A stretch of DNA of 47,932 nt, from contig RECY01000045.1 in NCBI GenBank assembly GCA_007693785.1, positions 1 through 47,932 on the forward strand. The letters are read 5' to 3'. A program made the translations under genes and the position numbers. This document shows, piece by piece, positions 34,245 through 43,500 of the stretch (position 1 is the first letter of the stretch; the number at the start of each line of letters is the position of its first letter). The DNA is from Phycisphaerales bacterium (GTDB lineage: Bacteria; Planctomycetota; Phycisphaerae; Phycisphaerales; UBA1924). The notes under the pieces were generated by a model, which made no database searches, had not been told where the DNA came from, and saw only the letters and a program-made list of their open reading frames with translations.

Positions 34245-35633
34245 TCAGGCGGCGGCGATCAGTCGCCAGGCGATGCCGAGTGCGGCGCAGACGGCGATGG
34301 TCTTGAGCAGGGAGAGCTTGACGCGGAAGATCAGCACGGTGGCGACCGCCGCGATCGCGAGGGCGGCGGGGTCGAGCGTGCTGAGGACCGGGGTGTGGAC
34401 GCGCACGGGGCCGAGCGTGGTCTCGCGGACGTCGCGGAAGAGCGTGTGGATGGCGAACCAGACGGCGAGGTTGGCGATGACGCCGACGACGGCGGCGGTG
34501 ATGGTCCCGAGCGCGGCGGCGGCTTTGCGGCTGCTGCGGATTGCTTCCATGTAGGGCGCGCCGAGGAAGATCCAGAGAAAACACGGGACGAAGGTCACCC
34601 AGGTGACCAGCACCGAGGCGAGCGTGCCCGCGAGGAGTGGGTGGAGTTCGCCCGGGTCGCGGTGCGCGCCCATGAAGGCGACGAACTGGACGACCTGGAT
34701 CAGCGGGCCGGGAGTGGTCTCGGCCATCCCGAGCCCGTCGAGCATCTCTCCGGGTTCGAGCCAGTGGTAGACCTCGACGGCTTGCTGGGCGATGTAGGCG
34801 AGGACGGCGTACGCGCCGCCGAAGGTCACGAGGGCGGCTTTGCTGAAGAAGAGGCTTTGCTGCGTGAAGACGTGGTCTGGGCCGAGGAGGGCGAGCAGCG
34901 CGACGATGGGTGCGGCCCAGAGCACGCCCCATGTCGCGAGTGTGCGCACGGCTCGTGCGGCGGAAGGGCGGGCGTGCTCAGGGATGGTGTCGCCGAGGAG
35001 GTCGGGCGGCTCGGTGCCGGTGGGGTGAGGGCTTGGCGGGGGCTGGAAGATCGCGGGAGCGGCGCGGTGGGCGATCAGGCCGATCCCGGCGGCGGCGAGG
35101 ATGATCAGCGGGAAGGGGATGTTGAAGACGAAGATCGCGAGAAACGCGCCGGCGGCGACCGCGACCATCGCTCGGCTTGTGAGCACGCGCCCGCCGATGC
35201 GGGCCGCGGCTTGGGCGATGATGGCGAGGACGGCGGGTTTGATGCCGAAGAACAGGCCCTCGACGACGGGCGCGTTCTGGTAGCTGGCGTAGAGGAGGCT
35301 GAGCGCGAGGATGGCGAGAAACCCGGGGAGGATGAAGAGGACGCCGGCGATGAGCCCGCCGAGGGTTCGGTGCATGAGCCAGCCGGCGTAGGTCGCGAGT
35401 TGGGTCGCTTCCGGGCCGGGCAGGAGCATGCAGTAGTTGAGGGCGTGGAGGAACCGGGTCTGGCTGATCCAGCGTTTTTCTTCGACGAGGACGCGGTGCA
35501 TGAGGGCGATTTGCCCCGCGGGGCCGCCGAAGGACTGGAGCCCGATGCGGGCCCAGACGCGGGCGGCCTCTCGCAGCGAGACGGCGCGGGGGGACGTCGG
35601 GTGCTCGGGGTGTCGGGGGGCCTCGCCCGTCAT
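34245..35633 (-). CDS. chrA: Chromate transporter ChrA-like, two-domain form
   Basis: A 462-residue protein with duplicated CHR domains. The first half contains WARIGLQSFGGPAGQIALMH and NYCMLLPGPEATQLATYAGW; the second repeats the pattern with KAALVTFGGAYAVLAYIAQQ and GLGMAETTPGPLIQVVQFVA. About ten hydrophobic segments are visible. Proteins of this family export chromate, but homologues of other substrate range exist, so the exact role is inferred. It converges on the methyltransferase gene and is divergent from the UspA gene. Confidence 0.9.
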   Translation of the reverse strand: MTGEAPRHPEHPTSPRAVSLREAARVWARIGLQSFGGPAGQIALMHRVLVEEKRWISQTRFLHALNYCMLLPGPEATQLATYAGWLMHRTLGGLIAGVLFILPGFLAILALSLLYASYQNAPVVEGLFFGIKPAVLAIIAQAAARIGGRVLTSRAMVAVAAGAFLAIFVFNIPFPLIILAAAGIGLIAHRAAPAIFQPPPSPHPTGTEPPDLLGDTIPEHARPSAARAVRTLATWGVLWAAPIVALLALLGPDHVFTQQSLFFSKAALVTFGGAYAVLAYIAQQAVEVYHWLEPGEMLDGLGMAETTPGPLIQVVQFVAFMGAHRDPGELHPLLAGTLASVLVTWVTFVPCFLWIFLGAPYMEAIRSSRKAAAALGTITAAVVGVIANLAVWFAIHTLFRDVRETTLGPVRVHTPVLSTLDPAALAIAAVATVLIFRVKLSLLKTIAVCAALGIAWRLIAAA

Positions 35634-35737
35634 GCGGGGTGGAGCGTACGGTCGCCCGCGGCTTCTCGCGCGAGGGCGGCGTAGCCTTGGCGGGATTCGG
35701 GACGGGCCGAGCGGGTCTCGTGGCGAGGGGTTTGCCG

Positions 35738-36652
35738 ATGTCGATGGTGCTGGCGTTCATCACGGATTCGCCGAGCGCGGCTCGGGTCGCGTCGGCGACA
35801 CTGCTTATGGGGCGGGCGCTGGGGATGAGGGCTCGGTTTGTCCACTACGGCGCCGAGGGCTCGGCGGGGACGGCTCGCGTGCGGGCGGTGATCGATTCGG
35901 CGGACGCTTCCGTTGGGCGGCGTGATGTCGCGGATGATGAGGGGGCGTCGCCGGTGCTGGACGTGCGGGCGGTGGAGCCGCGGACAGACCGGGCGATCCA
36001 CGCGTGCATCGCAGAGTTGAAGCCGACGCTGGTGGTCATCGGCGCGGTGCAGCGGGAGCGGACGCTGCGGGACGTGTTCGGCTCGACGGCTCGGCGTGTG
36101 GCGCAGCGGTCGCCGTGCTCGGTGCTGCTGGTCTCGACGCGCGGGCGCGAGCCTGGGGCGTGGTCGCGCCTGCTGATGGGGGTTGAAGACGGCCCGCACG
36201 GGCGCTCGCTCGGGGGGTGGATGCTCCACTTGGCCCGGGCCTGCGGCGAGCGTTCGACGCTGTGCCTCGCGCACGAGCGGAAGGAACTGGCCCGCGGCGG
36301 GGAGGAGGCGTTGAACCCGCCGGGCGTGGTGCGCCTGGACGTGGGGCTCGACTCGGGGCAGTTGTACGGGATGGCGGCCGAGCGGCACCAGTTGGCGGAC
36401 TTTGCCGAGTCGCTGGAGACGCAGGGCGTTCGGATCGAGGCGGTGACGCTGCCCGGTCGCCCGGGGCAGGAGATCGCGCGGTACGCGGAGGACACGCGGG
36501 CGGACGTGCTGGGCCTGGTCGCGCCGGCTCGTCCGCTGGGCTTGCTGAGCCGCCTGTTGAGCCACCCGGTGCTGCTGGTGCTGGAGCACTTGCCGTGCGC
36601 GGTGCTGCTCTACCGCCCGGCGGCTTCGACTGAAAGCGGTGTCGCGTCGTGA
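35738..36652 (+). CDS. Tandem universal stress protein (UspA-like)
   Basis: A 304-residue protein with two Usp-type halves. The first ends in LVVIGAVQRERTLRDVFGST followed by VAQRSPCSVLLVS, and the second in LLSRLLSHPVLLVLEHLPCA, the classical Usp C-terminal strand pattern; the ATP-loop GxxGxG motif is not clear. The ATG at 35738 has GAGGGG about 8 bp upstream. Its stop overlaps the GTG of the antiporter gene (GTGA), so they are coupled; Usp proteins are often paired with or fused to CPA2 antiporters, which suggests a role in its regulation. Confidence 0.82.
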   Translation: MSMVLAFITDSPSAARVASATLLMGRALGMRARFVHYGAEGSAGTARVRAVIDSADASVGRRDVADDEGASPVLDVRAVEPRTDRAIHACIAELKPTLVVIGAVQRERTLRDVFGSTARRVAQRSPCSVLLVSTRGREPGAWSRLLMGVEDGPHGRSLGGWMLHLARACGERSTLCLAHERKELARGGEEALNPPGVVRLDVGLDSGQLYGMAAERHQLADFAESLETQGVRIEAVTLPGRPGQEIARYAEDTRADVLGLVAPARPLGLLSRLLSHPVLLVLEHLPCAVLLYRPAASTESGVAS

Positions 36653-38343
36653 CGGGGCTGAACCACAGCGACGTGACGGTGTTCTTTCTGGCGATCGCGG
36701 TGCTGCTGGGGGCGGCTCGGATCGCGGGAGAGATCGCGCAGCGGTTCCGCCAGCCGGCGGTGGTCGGGGAGTTGCTGGCGGGCGTGCTGCTGGGGCCGAC
36801 GGTGTTCGGGCTGTTGATGCCGGGCGCGCAGGGCTGGCTGTTCCCGAGCGAGGGGCCGGTAACGGTCGCGATGAGCGGGCTCACGACGGTCGCGATTTCA
36901 CTGTTTCTCCTGGTGGCGGGGATGGAGATCGACCTGTCGTCGGTCTGGCGCCAGGGGCGATCGGTGCTGCTGGTGGGCGCGATGGGGATCGTGGCGCCTG
37001 CGCTGATCGGCGTTGTGCCCGCGGCGATGGCGCCGGAGTGGTTCGGGGCGGCGGACGTCTCGACGACGCTGTTCGCGGCGTTCTTCGGGACGGCGATGGC
37101 GATCACGGCCCTGCCGGTCATCGCGAAGATCCTGATGGATCTGAAGCTGTTCCAGGCGGGGTTTGCGGTCACGATCATCTCAGCCGCGATCGTGAACGAT
37201 CTGATCGGGTGGATCGCGTTCGCGTTCATCCTGAGTTTGATTGGCGTGGGCGATGCGCACTTTGCGCCTCTTGTCACGGCCGGGCTGACGTTCGGGTTCA
37301 CGATTTTCATGCTGACGGTCGGTCGTTGGGCGATCAATCGGGCGCTCCCGTGGGTGCAGGCGCACACGCAGTGGCCGTCGGGCGTGCTGGCGTTTGCGCT
37401 GACGCTCGGGATGCTGTCGGCGGCGTTCACCGAGTGGATCGGGGTGCACGCGATCTTCGGCGCGTTCCTGCTCGGGATCGCGCTGGGGGACTCGGCCCAC
37501 CTCCGCCGACGCACGCGGTCGACGATCGAGCAGTTCGTGGGCTCGATCTTCGCCCCACTGTTCTTCGCGAGCATCGGTCTGAAGGCGGACTTTGCGGCTC
37601 ACTTTGACCTCGGGCTCGTGCTCGCGGTGCTGGTGATCGCGAGCATCGGCAAGATTTTCGGGTGCTGGTTCGCGGCGAAGCTGGCGGGGTTTGAGCGGCG
37701 CGAGGCGTGGGCCGTCGGGTTCGGGATGAACGCGCGCGGGGCGATGGAGATCGTGCTGGGGCTGCTGGCGCTCGAAGCGGGTGTGATCACCGAGCGGCTG
37801 TTCGTGGCGCTGGTGGTGATGGCGATCGTGACCTCGATGACCAGCGGTGTGCTTATCCAATTCTGTCTCGGCCGGAAAAAGACGGCGTCGTTTACAGACT
37901 TTGTGTCGCCGCGGGCGTTTGTGGGCAGTTTGGAGCCGACGGACCGCGTTGCGGCGGTGCGCGAGCTGGCGCTGGCGACGGCTGCGGGGGCGGGGTTCGA
38001 CCCCGACCGTCTCGCGGCTTCGGTCGTCCGGCAGGAACGGACGGTCGGGAGCGGGCTGGGCAACGGCGTCGCGATCCCGCACGCGCGGATGCCGGGGCTG
38101 GCTCGCCCGGTCGTCGGCGTGGGGATCTGCCGCCCCGGACTGGACTTCGACGCGCCGGACGGTCGCCCGGTGCGGGTCGTGCTGCTGGTGCTCAGCCCGT
38201 CCGAGGACGCGGGGACGCACCTGGCGATCCTGAAGAGCATCGCGCACACATTCCGAAACGCGGAGACGGCGCAGCAGGCGGCACAGGCCGCGACGACGCT
38301 GACCGAGTTCCGCGCGTTCCTGCGGTCGGCTTCGGAGGATTGA
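36649..38343 (+). CDS. CPA2-type Na+(K+)/H+ antiporter with C-terminal PTS EIIA domain
   Basis: A 564-residue fusion. Residues 1-400 form a CPA2 antiporter with about 12 helices; landmarks are FRQPAVVGELLAGVLLGPTV, FLLVAGMEIDL and ISAAIVNDLIGWIAFAF with the Asp of the ion-binding pair. Residues about 415-560 match a PTS EIIA type 2 domain: GLGNGVAIPHARMPGLARPV carries His478, the usual phosphorylation site, and LAILKSIAHTF follows. This suggests that ion flux is governed by the phosphorylation state of a phosphotransferase system. It starts with GTG coupled to the Usp gene. Confidence 0.92.
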   Translation: MTGLNHSDVTVFFLAIAVLLGAARIAGEIAQRFRQPAVVGELLAGVLLGPTVFGLLMPGAQGWLFPSEGPVTVAMSGLTTVAISLFLLVAGMEIDLSSVWRQGRSVLLVGAMGIVAPALIGVVPAAMAPEWFGAADVSTTLFAAFFGTAMAITALPVIAKILMDLKLFQAGFAVTIISAAIVNDLIGWIAFAFILSLIGVGDAHFAPLVTAGLTFGFTIFMLTVGRWAINRALPWVQAHTQWPSGVLAFALTLGMLSAAFTEWIGVHAIFGAFLLGIALGDSAHLRRRTRSTIEQFVGSIFAPLFFASIGLKADFAAHFDLGLVLAVLVIASIGKIFGCWFAAKLAGFERREAWAVGFGMNARGAMEIVLGLLALEAGVITERLFVALVVMAIVTSMTSGVLIQFCLGRKKTASFTDFVSPRAFVGSLEPTDRVAAVRELALATAAGAGFDPDRLAASVVRQERTVGSGLGNGVAIPHARMPGLARPVVGVGICRPGLDFDAPDGRPVRVVLLVLSPSEDAGTHLAILKSIAHTFRNAETAQQAAQAATTLTEFRAFLRSASED

Positions 38344-38366
38344 TCGAGGGCGGGTGTGATCGAACG

Positions 38367-38394
38367 AAAAAACGCCCCCCGTTGGCGAGGCGTC
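38367..38394 (-). terminator. Rho-independent terminator after rpmE
   Basis: Read on the minus strand, ACGCC and GGCGT pair across a 12-nt loop and T6 follows directly. It lies about 90 bp downstream of the rpmE stop codon and shortly after the antiporter stop on the opposite strand. Confidence 0.6.
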
Positions 38395-38483
38395 TGTCAT
38401 GATCTCTGAGTGCTGCGATTGTGTGCTCTGCCCAGATCGCAGGGCCCGGCTTGGGTGAGCTTCTAGAGCCGACCGAGAGCTGA

Positions 38484-38708
38484 TTACTTCTTTTTTTTGC
38501 CCTTGAAGTAATCGCCCTGGAACTTGCGCTGGAACTTCTCCACGCGGCCGGCGGCGTCGACGAACGCCTGCTTACCCGTGAAGAACGGGTGGGAGCCCGA
38601 CCACACCTCGACGTGAAGCTCCGGCACGGTGGCGCCGACCTCCATCACCACCTCGCCGTTGTGGTAGACCTTGCACTTCTGGTACGTGGGGTGGATATCT
38701 TTCTTCAC
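38484..38708 (-). CDS. rpmE: 50S ribosomal protein L31 (cysteine-less form)
   Basis: A 74-residue bL31: MKKDIHPTYQKCKVYHNGEV, then LHVEVWSGSHPFFTGKQ and GRVEKFQRKFQGDY with a lysine tail. The zinc ligands of the C+ form are missing; only Cys12 remains, so this is a C- type, the kind that in many bacteria replaces the zinc form when zinc is short. The start codon is GTG at 38708. A perfect 12-bp palindrome lies 107 bp upstream. Confidence 0.93.
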   Translation of the reverse strand: MKKDIHPTYQKCKVYHNGEVVMEVGATVPELHVEVWSGSHPFFTGKQAFVDAAGRVEKFQRKFQGDYFKGKKKK

Positions 38709-38814
38709 GGCTGTCTCTCACAGGGCCCGGTAAGCCGGGCGGGTGCTCACTCATCAACTTGGACCATCCGGGCGAACCCGCCCTTCGGCCTCCCCTAACC
38801 TCGTTCCGCCCCCA

Positions 38815-38826
38815 CGCCGATCGGCG
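38815..38826. promoter_or_regulatory. 12-bp perfect palindrome upstream of rpmE
   Basis: CGCCGATCGGCG is a perfect inverted repeat without spacer, 107 bp before the rpmE GTG. Because the gene encodes the cysteine-less L31 that is often zinc-controlled, an operator role is possible, but palindromes of this length occur by chance in GC-rich DNA. Confidence 0.25.
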
Positions 38827-38951
38827 ATTTCGAGAGCAGCCCACCTCGCGGCAGGACCGATTTTCGGGCCCGCCCGCCGAGCCCAAGCCCCGCGGGCGGC
38901 CCAAACTGTAGGAACACACCCACGGAAAGCCAACAGGGCAGACCAGAAGCC

Positions 38952-38979
38952 TTGACGAAGCCGCCGTCGGTGCTAGCCT
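38952..38979 (+). promoter_or_regulatory. Candidate promoter upstream of tRNA-Asn
   Basis: TTGACG at 38952-38957 agrees with the -35 consensus in five positions; TAGCCT at 38974-38979, 16 bp later, is a weak -10. Transcription would begin about 105 bp before the tRNA. No other promoter-like pair is apparent in the interval. Confidence 0.3.
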
Positions 38980-39090
38980 TGCACCGCTGCAACGCCCGAA
39001 ACCCGCCCCGGCCCAAGCCGCCGAGCCACTCGGCCCGGCAGATGAGCAAGGCACCCGGAACGGTTCCGACGCCGAGCAGCGACAACCCGA

Positions 39091-39162
39091 TCCCCGATAG
39101 CTCAATGGTAGAGCGAGCGGCTGTTAACCGCTAGGTTGTAGGTTCGAGTCCTACTCGGGGAG
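39091..39162 (+). tRNA. tRNA-Asn (GTT anticodon)
   Basis: A 72-nt cloverleaf: acceptor TCCCCGA/TCGGGGA, D stem GCTC/GAGC, anticodon stem AGCGG/CCGCT with loop CTGTTAA, T arm GTAGG-TTCGAGT-CCTAC, discriminator G. CCA is not encoded. The defence-type genes start 379 bp after its 3' end, and tRNA 3' ends are usual integration sites for genomic islands. Confidence 0.96.
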
Positions 39163-39167
39163 CTTGG

Positions 39168-39203
39168 CAGGCCCGCGTCCAAAGGATGCGGGCCTGTTTG
39201 TTT
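39168..39203 (+). terminator. Rho-independent terminator after tRNA-Asn
   Basis: CAGGCCCGC (39168-39176) pairs perfectly with GCGGGCCTG (39188-39196) over an 11-nt loop and is followed by TTTGTTT. It begins 6 bp after the tRNA end. Confidence 0.85.
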
Positions 39204-39540
39204 ACTGGGTGAGGGCCGGATCGGGCGGCTTGGGAGCGTCCGGTGCGGGGTTAAGCGCTCTCGGTTTTGGGATCGGGGTGTGGGTGGCGACCGGAACCCC
39301 CGGCTTGGCGGGCTGGCCGGGGCGAGACTCTCGCGCTCTCTGACTCTCGGTTAACGGGGGTGAGAGGAAGGGGTGCTCTTGAGAGCAGTTTCGAGAGTTC
39401 ATTGTCCAATCGCGGAGCGGCAAAGTGCCGCTTTCCCATGCTCTGCTAACTTCGCCAAGAGCAGGTACGATGGAATGTGGATGGATCGGTGAACTACGCC
39501 ACGGCTTGAGATCGCGACCGGCGTCTGCTACCGTGACTGG
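39204..39540. other. Gene-free interval with three short hairpins at the island's left edge
   Basis: No reading frame is convincing. Three inverted repeats stand in a row: TGCTCT/AGAGCA at 39374-39387, AGCGGCA/TGCCGCT around AAG at 39416-39432, followed by TTT, and TGCTCT/AGAGCA again at 39439-39463. The repeated TGCTCT/AGAGCA pair lies 78 to 167 bp before the DUF4007 gene and may be a leader or operator region. The DUF4007 family is thought to contain a winged helix, so autoregulation is conceivable; this is inference. Confidence 0.45.
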
Positions 39541-40503
39541 ATGCTTGAGGCCGCCACCATCCAGTTAGTCCGTTTCTCCGGTCATGAGAGCTTTCCGCTT
39601 CGGTTTGCATGGCTTGCCAAAGCCGTACGAGCATGCTCCGAAACCGCGCACCAAGATGTCTTTGTGCGTGACGATGCCGTCGTGACGCTCGGCGTCGGTA
39701 AGAACATGGTTCGCTCCATGAGGCATTGGGCACTCCGCTCGGGGATGATCCAACCGGCCGACGACTCGAAGCGAGGCGGCCGCTACGAACCGAGTCCGCT
39801 CGGGCAGTACCTCTTCGGCTTTGATGGGGTTGACCCATACCTAGAGGACCCAGCGACGACATGGCTGGTGCACTGGGGCCTATGCAGCGATGCGAATGAG
39901 TCTCCGACGACGTGGTTCTACCTCTTCAATCTGCTACGCGAGCAGTCGTTCACGGTGCCGGAGGCGGTGGAGTGCCTGCTCCGATTCGCCGAGCCTGCGA
40001 GCGGAAAGCGGGCGAATCGGAACACGGTCGAACGCGACATGCACTGCTTCGTGCGAACCTACAGCAGGTACGAGCCTGACCGAAAGATCTCCCGTGAGGA
40101 AACTTTTGATTCGCCGCTTTCTGAGTTGAATCTCATCCGCCAAGCACATGAATCCGACCGCATCTTGATCGAGCGAAGCGAACGTCCGACGTTGCCGCCG
40201 GCGGTCTTCGCATACGCGCTGCTTGAGTATTGGCGTCGGCAGGACACGGCAGCCCACACGCTGTCGTTCGAACAGATTGCCTATGGCCCGGGCGGGCCTG
40301 GGCAAGTCTTCAAGCTCTCGGAGAACTCGGTTGTAGACCTACTAGATGCGATTCCTGCAACGACCGGGGGTGCAGTCTCGTTCGACAGTACATCGGGCCT
40401 ACGGCAGGTGCTTCGGCACAAGTTGGTGCCAGATCAGTTGAGTGTGCTGGCGCGGCACTACGGTGATCACGCCGCAGCGGGGGTGAACAGTGCCGCGAAG
40501 TAA
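39541..40503 (+). CDS. DUF4007-family protein
   Basis: A 320-residue protein matching DUF4007 by its conserved blocks: VRFSGHESFPLRFAWLAKAV, VTLGVGKNMVRSMRHWAL and GVDPYLEDPATTWLVHWGL. The family has no settled biochemical function but is repeatedly seen near PAPS-reductase-like genes in defence islands; this link is from memory. The middle block looks like a winged-helix region. The ATG at 39541 directly follows the hairpin leader. The 3' end overlaps the ATPase gene by 14 bp (GTG at 40490), so both are made together. It is the first gene of the proposed system. Confidence 0.88.
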   Translation: MLEAATIQLVRFSGHESFPLRFAWLAKAVRACSETAHQDVFVRDDAVVTLGVGKNMVRSMRHWALRSGMIQPADDSKRGGRYEPSPLGQYLFGFDGVDPYLEDPATTWLVHWGLCSDANESPTTWFYLFNLLREQSFTVPEAVECLLRFAEPASGKRANRNTVERDMHCFVRTYSRYEPDRKISREETFDSPLSELNLIRQAHESDRILIERSERPTLPPAVFAYALLEYWRRQDTAAHTLSFEQIAYGPGGPGQVFKLSENSVVDLLDAIPATTGGAVSFDSTSGLRQVLRHKLVPDQLSVLARHYGDHAAAGVNSAAK

Positions 40504-43500
40504 GCAAACTGCCACTCGGCCTGCGAGGGTGCTGCGGTCAGTAAATGTTGAGCGAGACAGTGCGGTCAGTGACTCCGTGGCTCGCTACCTCGTCACACCA
40601 ACCGCGGTACGCTCGCTGGTGTCGATCCTCGGCGAGCTCTGTGCCGGTCGGGGTGGTGCGTGGACCTTGACGGGCCCGTTCGGCACCGGTAAGTCCGCGT
40701 TCGCGTTGTTTCTCTCTCATCTCTTGCACGCGACCGACCTGCGAGTGCGCAAGCAAGCCGCAGCATTGTTGAGCGAGTCGGAAGCGGGGAGATCACGTAA
40801 AGAGGCGTGGACGGGCCCTGCGGCGCCTCGATATATTCCTGTGCTGTATGCCGGCTCGCGGGAACCGCTAGGCGTTGGACTTATAAGATCCTTGGCGTTG
40901 GCAATTGAGGGATCCGGACACAAGCTACCATCCAAGCTCGCATCGAGCCTTCGCAGCGCCGAGCGAAATGCCAGGGCCGCGAAGGCTCTCGATTCGCAAG
41001 AATTGGTCGACCTAATTGAGAACATCGCGCTGAGCATCGCCGCGGATCGCAAGCGTTATTCCGGGCTGCTGATAGTCATGGACGAACTTGGCAAGTCGCT
41101 CGAGTTTGCCGCCGCCAAGCCGGAAGCGGCCGATGTATTCGTGCTTCAGCAGCTTGCGGAGATGTCCTCTCGCAGCGAAGGGGCAGTGGCCATCATCGGC
41201 GTGCTGCACCAGGATTTCCGCGCCTATGCCCACGGATTGCCACCGGCTGACCGGGCAGAGTGGGAGAAGATCCGCGGCCGCTTTGAGGACATCGTCTTCG
41301 AAGAGCCCGCCGAGCAGCTTCTCCGTTTCGTGGCGATGGCGTGGGCCGCAGTTCGGAGCGATCGCCGGCTGTCTTGCAGCAACAAAGCCGTTCGCGCGAC
41401 GCGTGCCGCGGCCACTCGACTGTGGGAGCACGGTCTGGCTCCACAGGGCCTGCGGATCAAGGCTGACGGCGCATTACTTGAGGCCGCTGCGCCGATGCAC
41501 CCACTGGTGGCGAGCCTTCTGGGCCCGCTCTTCAGGCGATTCGGACAGAACGAGCGTTCAGCGTTCGGCTTCCTTCAGTCGGAGGAACCATCCGGGCTAC
41601 TCACGTTCTGCCGTCGTTCCTCGTCTTGCGATCGCCTGCTCTTCGACGTGGTAGATTTGTATGAGTATCTCCGTGCTTCTCTCGGAGCCACGCTCCTTCA
41701 CACGCCCGACGCGAAGCGTTGGGCGGAAGCGTTCGAGATGGAGGCGAGACTCACATCTCTCTCGAGCGACGCGACGGTAGTTCTTCGCGCGATAGCGTTG
41801 CTTGGCATCGTGTCTCGCTGGTACCCGGCACGGGCATCGTATGAGGTGCTTGCGTTTGCACTGGCCGACCGCCTCAGCGCGTCGCGGATCGACGCTGCGC
41901 TGGAAGAGCTACAGAGGGTTCGCGCCGTCGTGCATCGCCGCTACAACGACAGTTTCGTCGTATGGGAAGGTAGCGACGTCGATGTCGCAGGCCGCTTGAC
42001 TGAAGCCCGCTCACGCCTCAGCCGAACGACAGCGGCCGCAACGCTGCTCCAGCGTCATGCCGGCCTTCGTCCACTGCTCGCTCGCCGACACTCCTACGAG
42101 AAGGGCACTCTCCGTTTCTTTAATGTGACCTTCGAATCTTGGGGTGAGGAGCTGAGCGGCGAGCCGCTCGAGCAGGATGGCCAACTGGTGGTTTTGCTCG
42201 GAGCGGGAAAGAGGGGCCGCGCTGAGCGGACAAAGCGGGGCCTACAGACTCTTTTTTGCATCCCAGGAGACGCAGGCCGACTCGATGAACTCGCTCTTGA
42301 GCTCGCCGCGATCGACTGGGTGCGCCAGAACACGCACGAACTCAACACCGACAACGCCGGTCGCCGCGAGCTGCACGCCCGCCAGCTTGAGGTTGAGCGG
42401 CTGCTCGACTTGACGCTAGATCGGGTGCTCCGCGCCGACGCCGCAGCTTCGGCGTGGTATCTCGATGGCAAGCCCGTAATTGTGTCTGGCCCGCGGGGTC
42501 TCAACGATTTGCTCTCGCGCATGAGCGACGTGGTGTTTTATGCCGCCCCCCCGATCGATTGCGAGCTATTGAACCGCAAAGAGCTGTCGAGCGCTGCAGC
42601 CAAAGCGCGTAGCTTGCTTTTGGCTGCGATGATCGACAAACCGAGAGTGGCGGAGCTTGGGCTAACCGGCGGCGATCCCCCAGAGCGGAGCATGTACCGC
42701 TCGGTTCTGAGCGATCATGGAGGGCTGGGGCTACACGTATCCAGGAAAAACGGCGAGGCAGCATTTGGCCCACCGAAAGTCGAAGCTGGGCGTCCCGTAT
42801 TCCACGCCCTCGACGCGGTGATGGATGAAGCGGGCGAAGAACGGATCGGACTTGAACGTTTGTTCAGAGTGCTCGCAGATCCCCCATTTGGGCTGCGCGA
42901 GGGCGTGGTGCCCGTGCTTGTATTCGCATATCTGCTGGCTAATGAGTCGGATTTTGCCATCTACAGCGACGGCGTATTCTGCCGTGAATGGAACTCCGCA
43001 CTTGCTGCGCAGGCAGTAAAGTCACCGATACAAATAAGCGTGCGTAGGCTACAGGTTAAGGGCGTGCGTACCCGGGTATTTGAGGAGCTCACGCGGGCGC
43101 TCTCGTTGACAGACCACCCGGACGGTGCCTCCGGGAAGGTGCTAGCGGCGGTTCGCCCGCTAATGCGGTTTGCCGCGCAGCTCTCGGACCACGCCCGCCT
43201 CACCAGCACCCTGTCCGACCGTACTCTCGCGGTGCGGGAGGCTCTGGTTAGTGCTACTGAGCCGGAAACGCTTCTGTTCGCCGAGCTCCCTCAGGCTTGC
43301 GGTCTGCAGCCGTTCAAGTCCGGCGGCCGGCGACGCGACGCCGATGTCGCTTCATTTGTAGAGGCGATGAAGGATGCCGTCTCTGAGCTCCGCAACGCAT
43401 TGCCGGGGTTGCTCGCGGAGTGTGAGAGTGCAATCAAATCTGCATTTGGACTGCCGGACGACGATTCGGCGTTTGGCGTGATGCTCGCACGAGCGGAGGC

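Larger units (their letters stand above)
38709..39090. other. Gene-free interval between rpmE and tRNA-Asn
   Basis: A 382-bp stretch with no convincing reading frame. It includes a 12-bp perfect palindrome CGCCGATCGGCG at 38815-38826 on the rpmE side and a candidate promoter at 38952-38979 on the tRNA side. Nothing else is recognised. Confidence 0.6.

Noticed and set aside
39204-39540. Short reading frames in the interval after tRNA-Asn
   Set aside because: They have no ribosome site, no motifs and overlap the hairpins; composition is like non-coding DNA.
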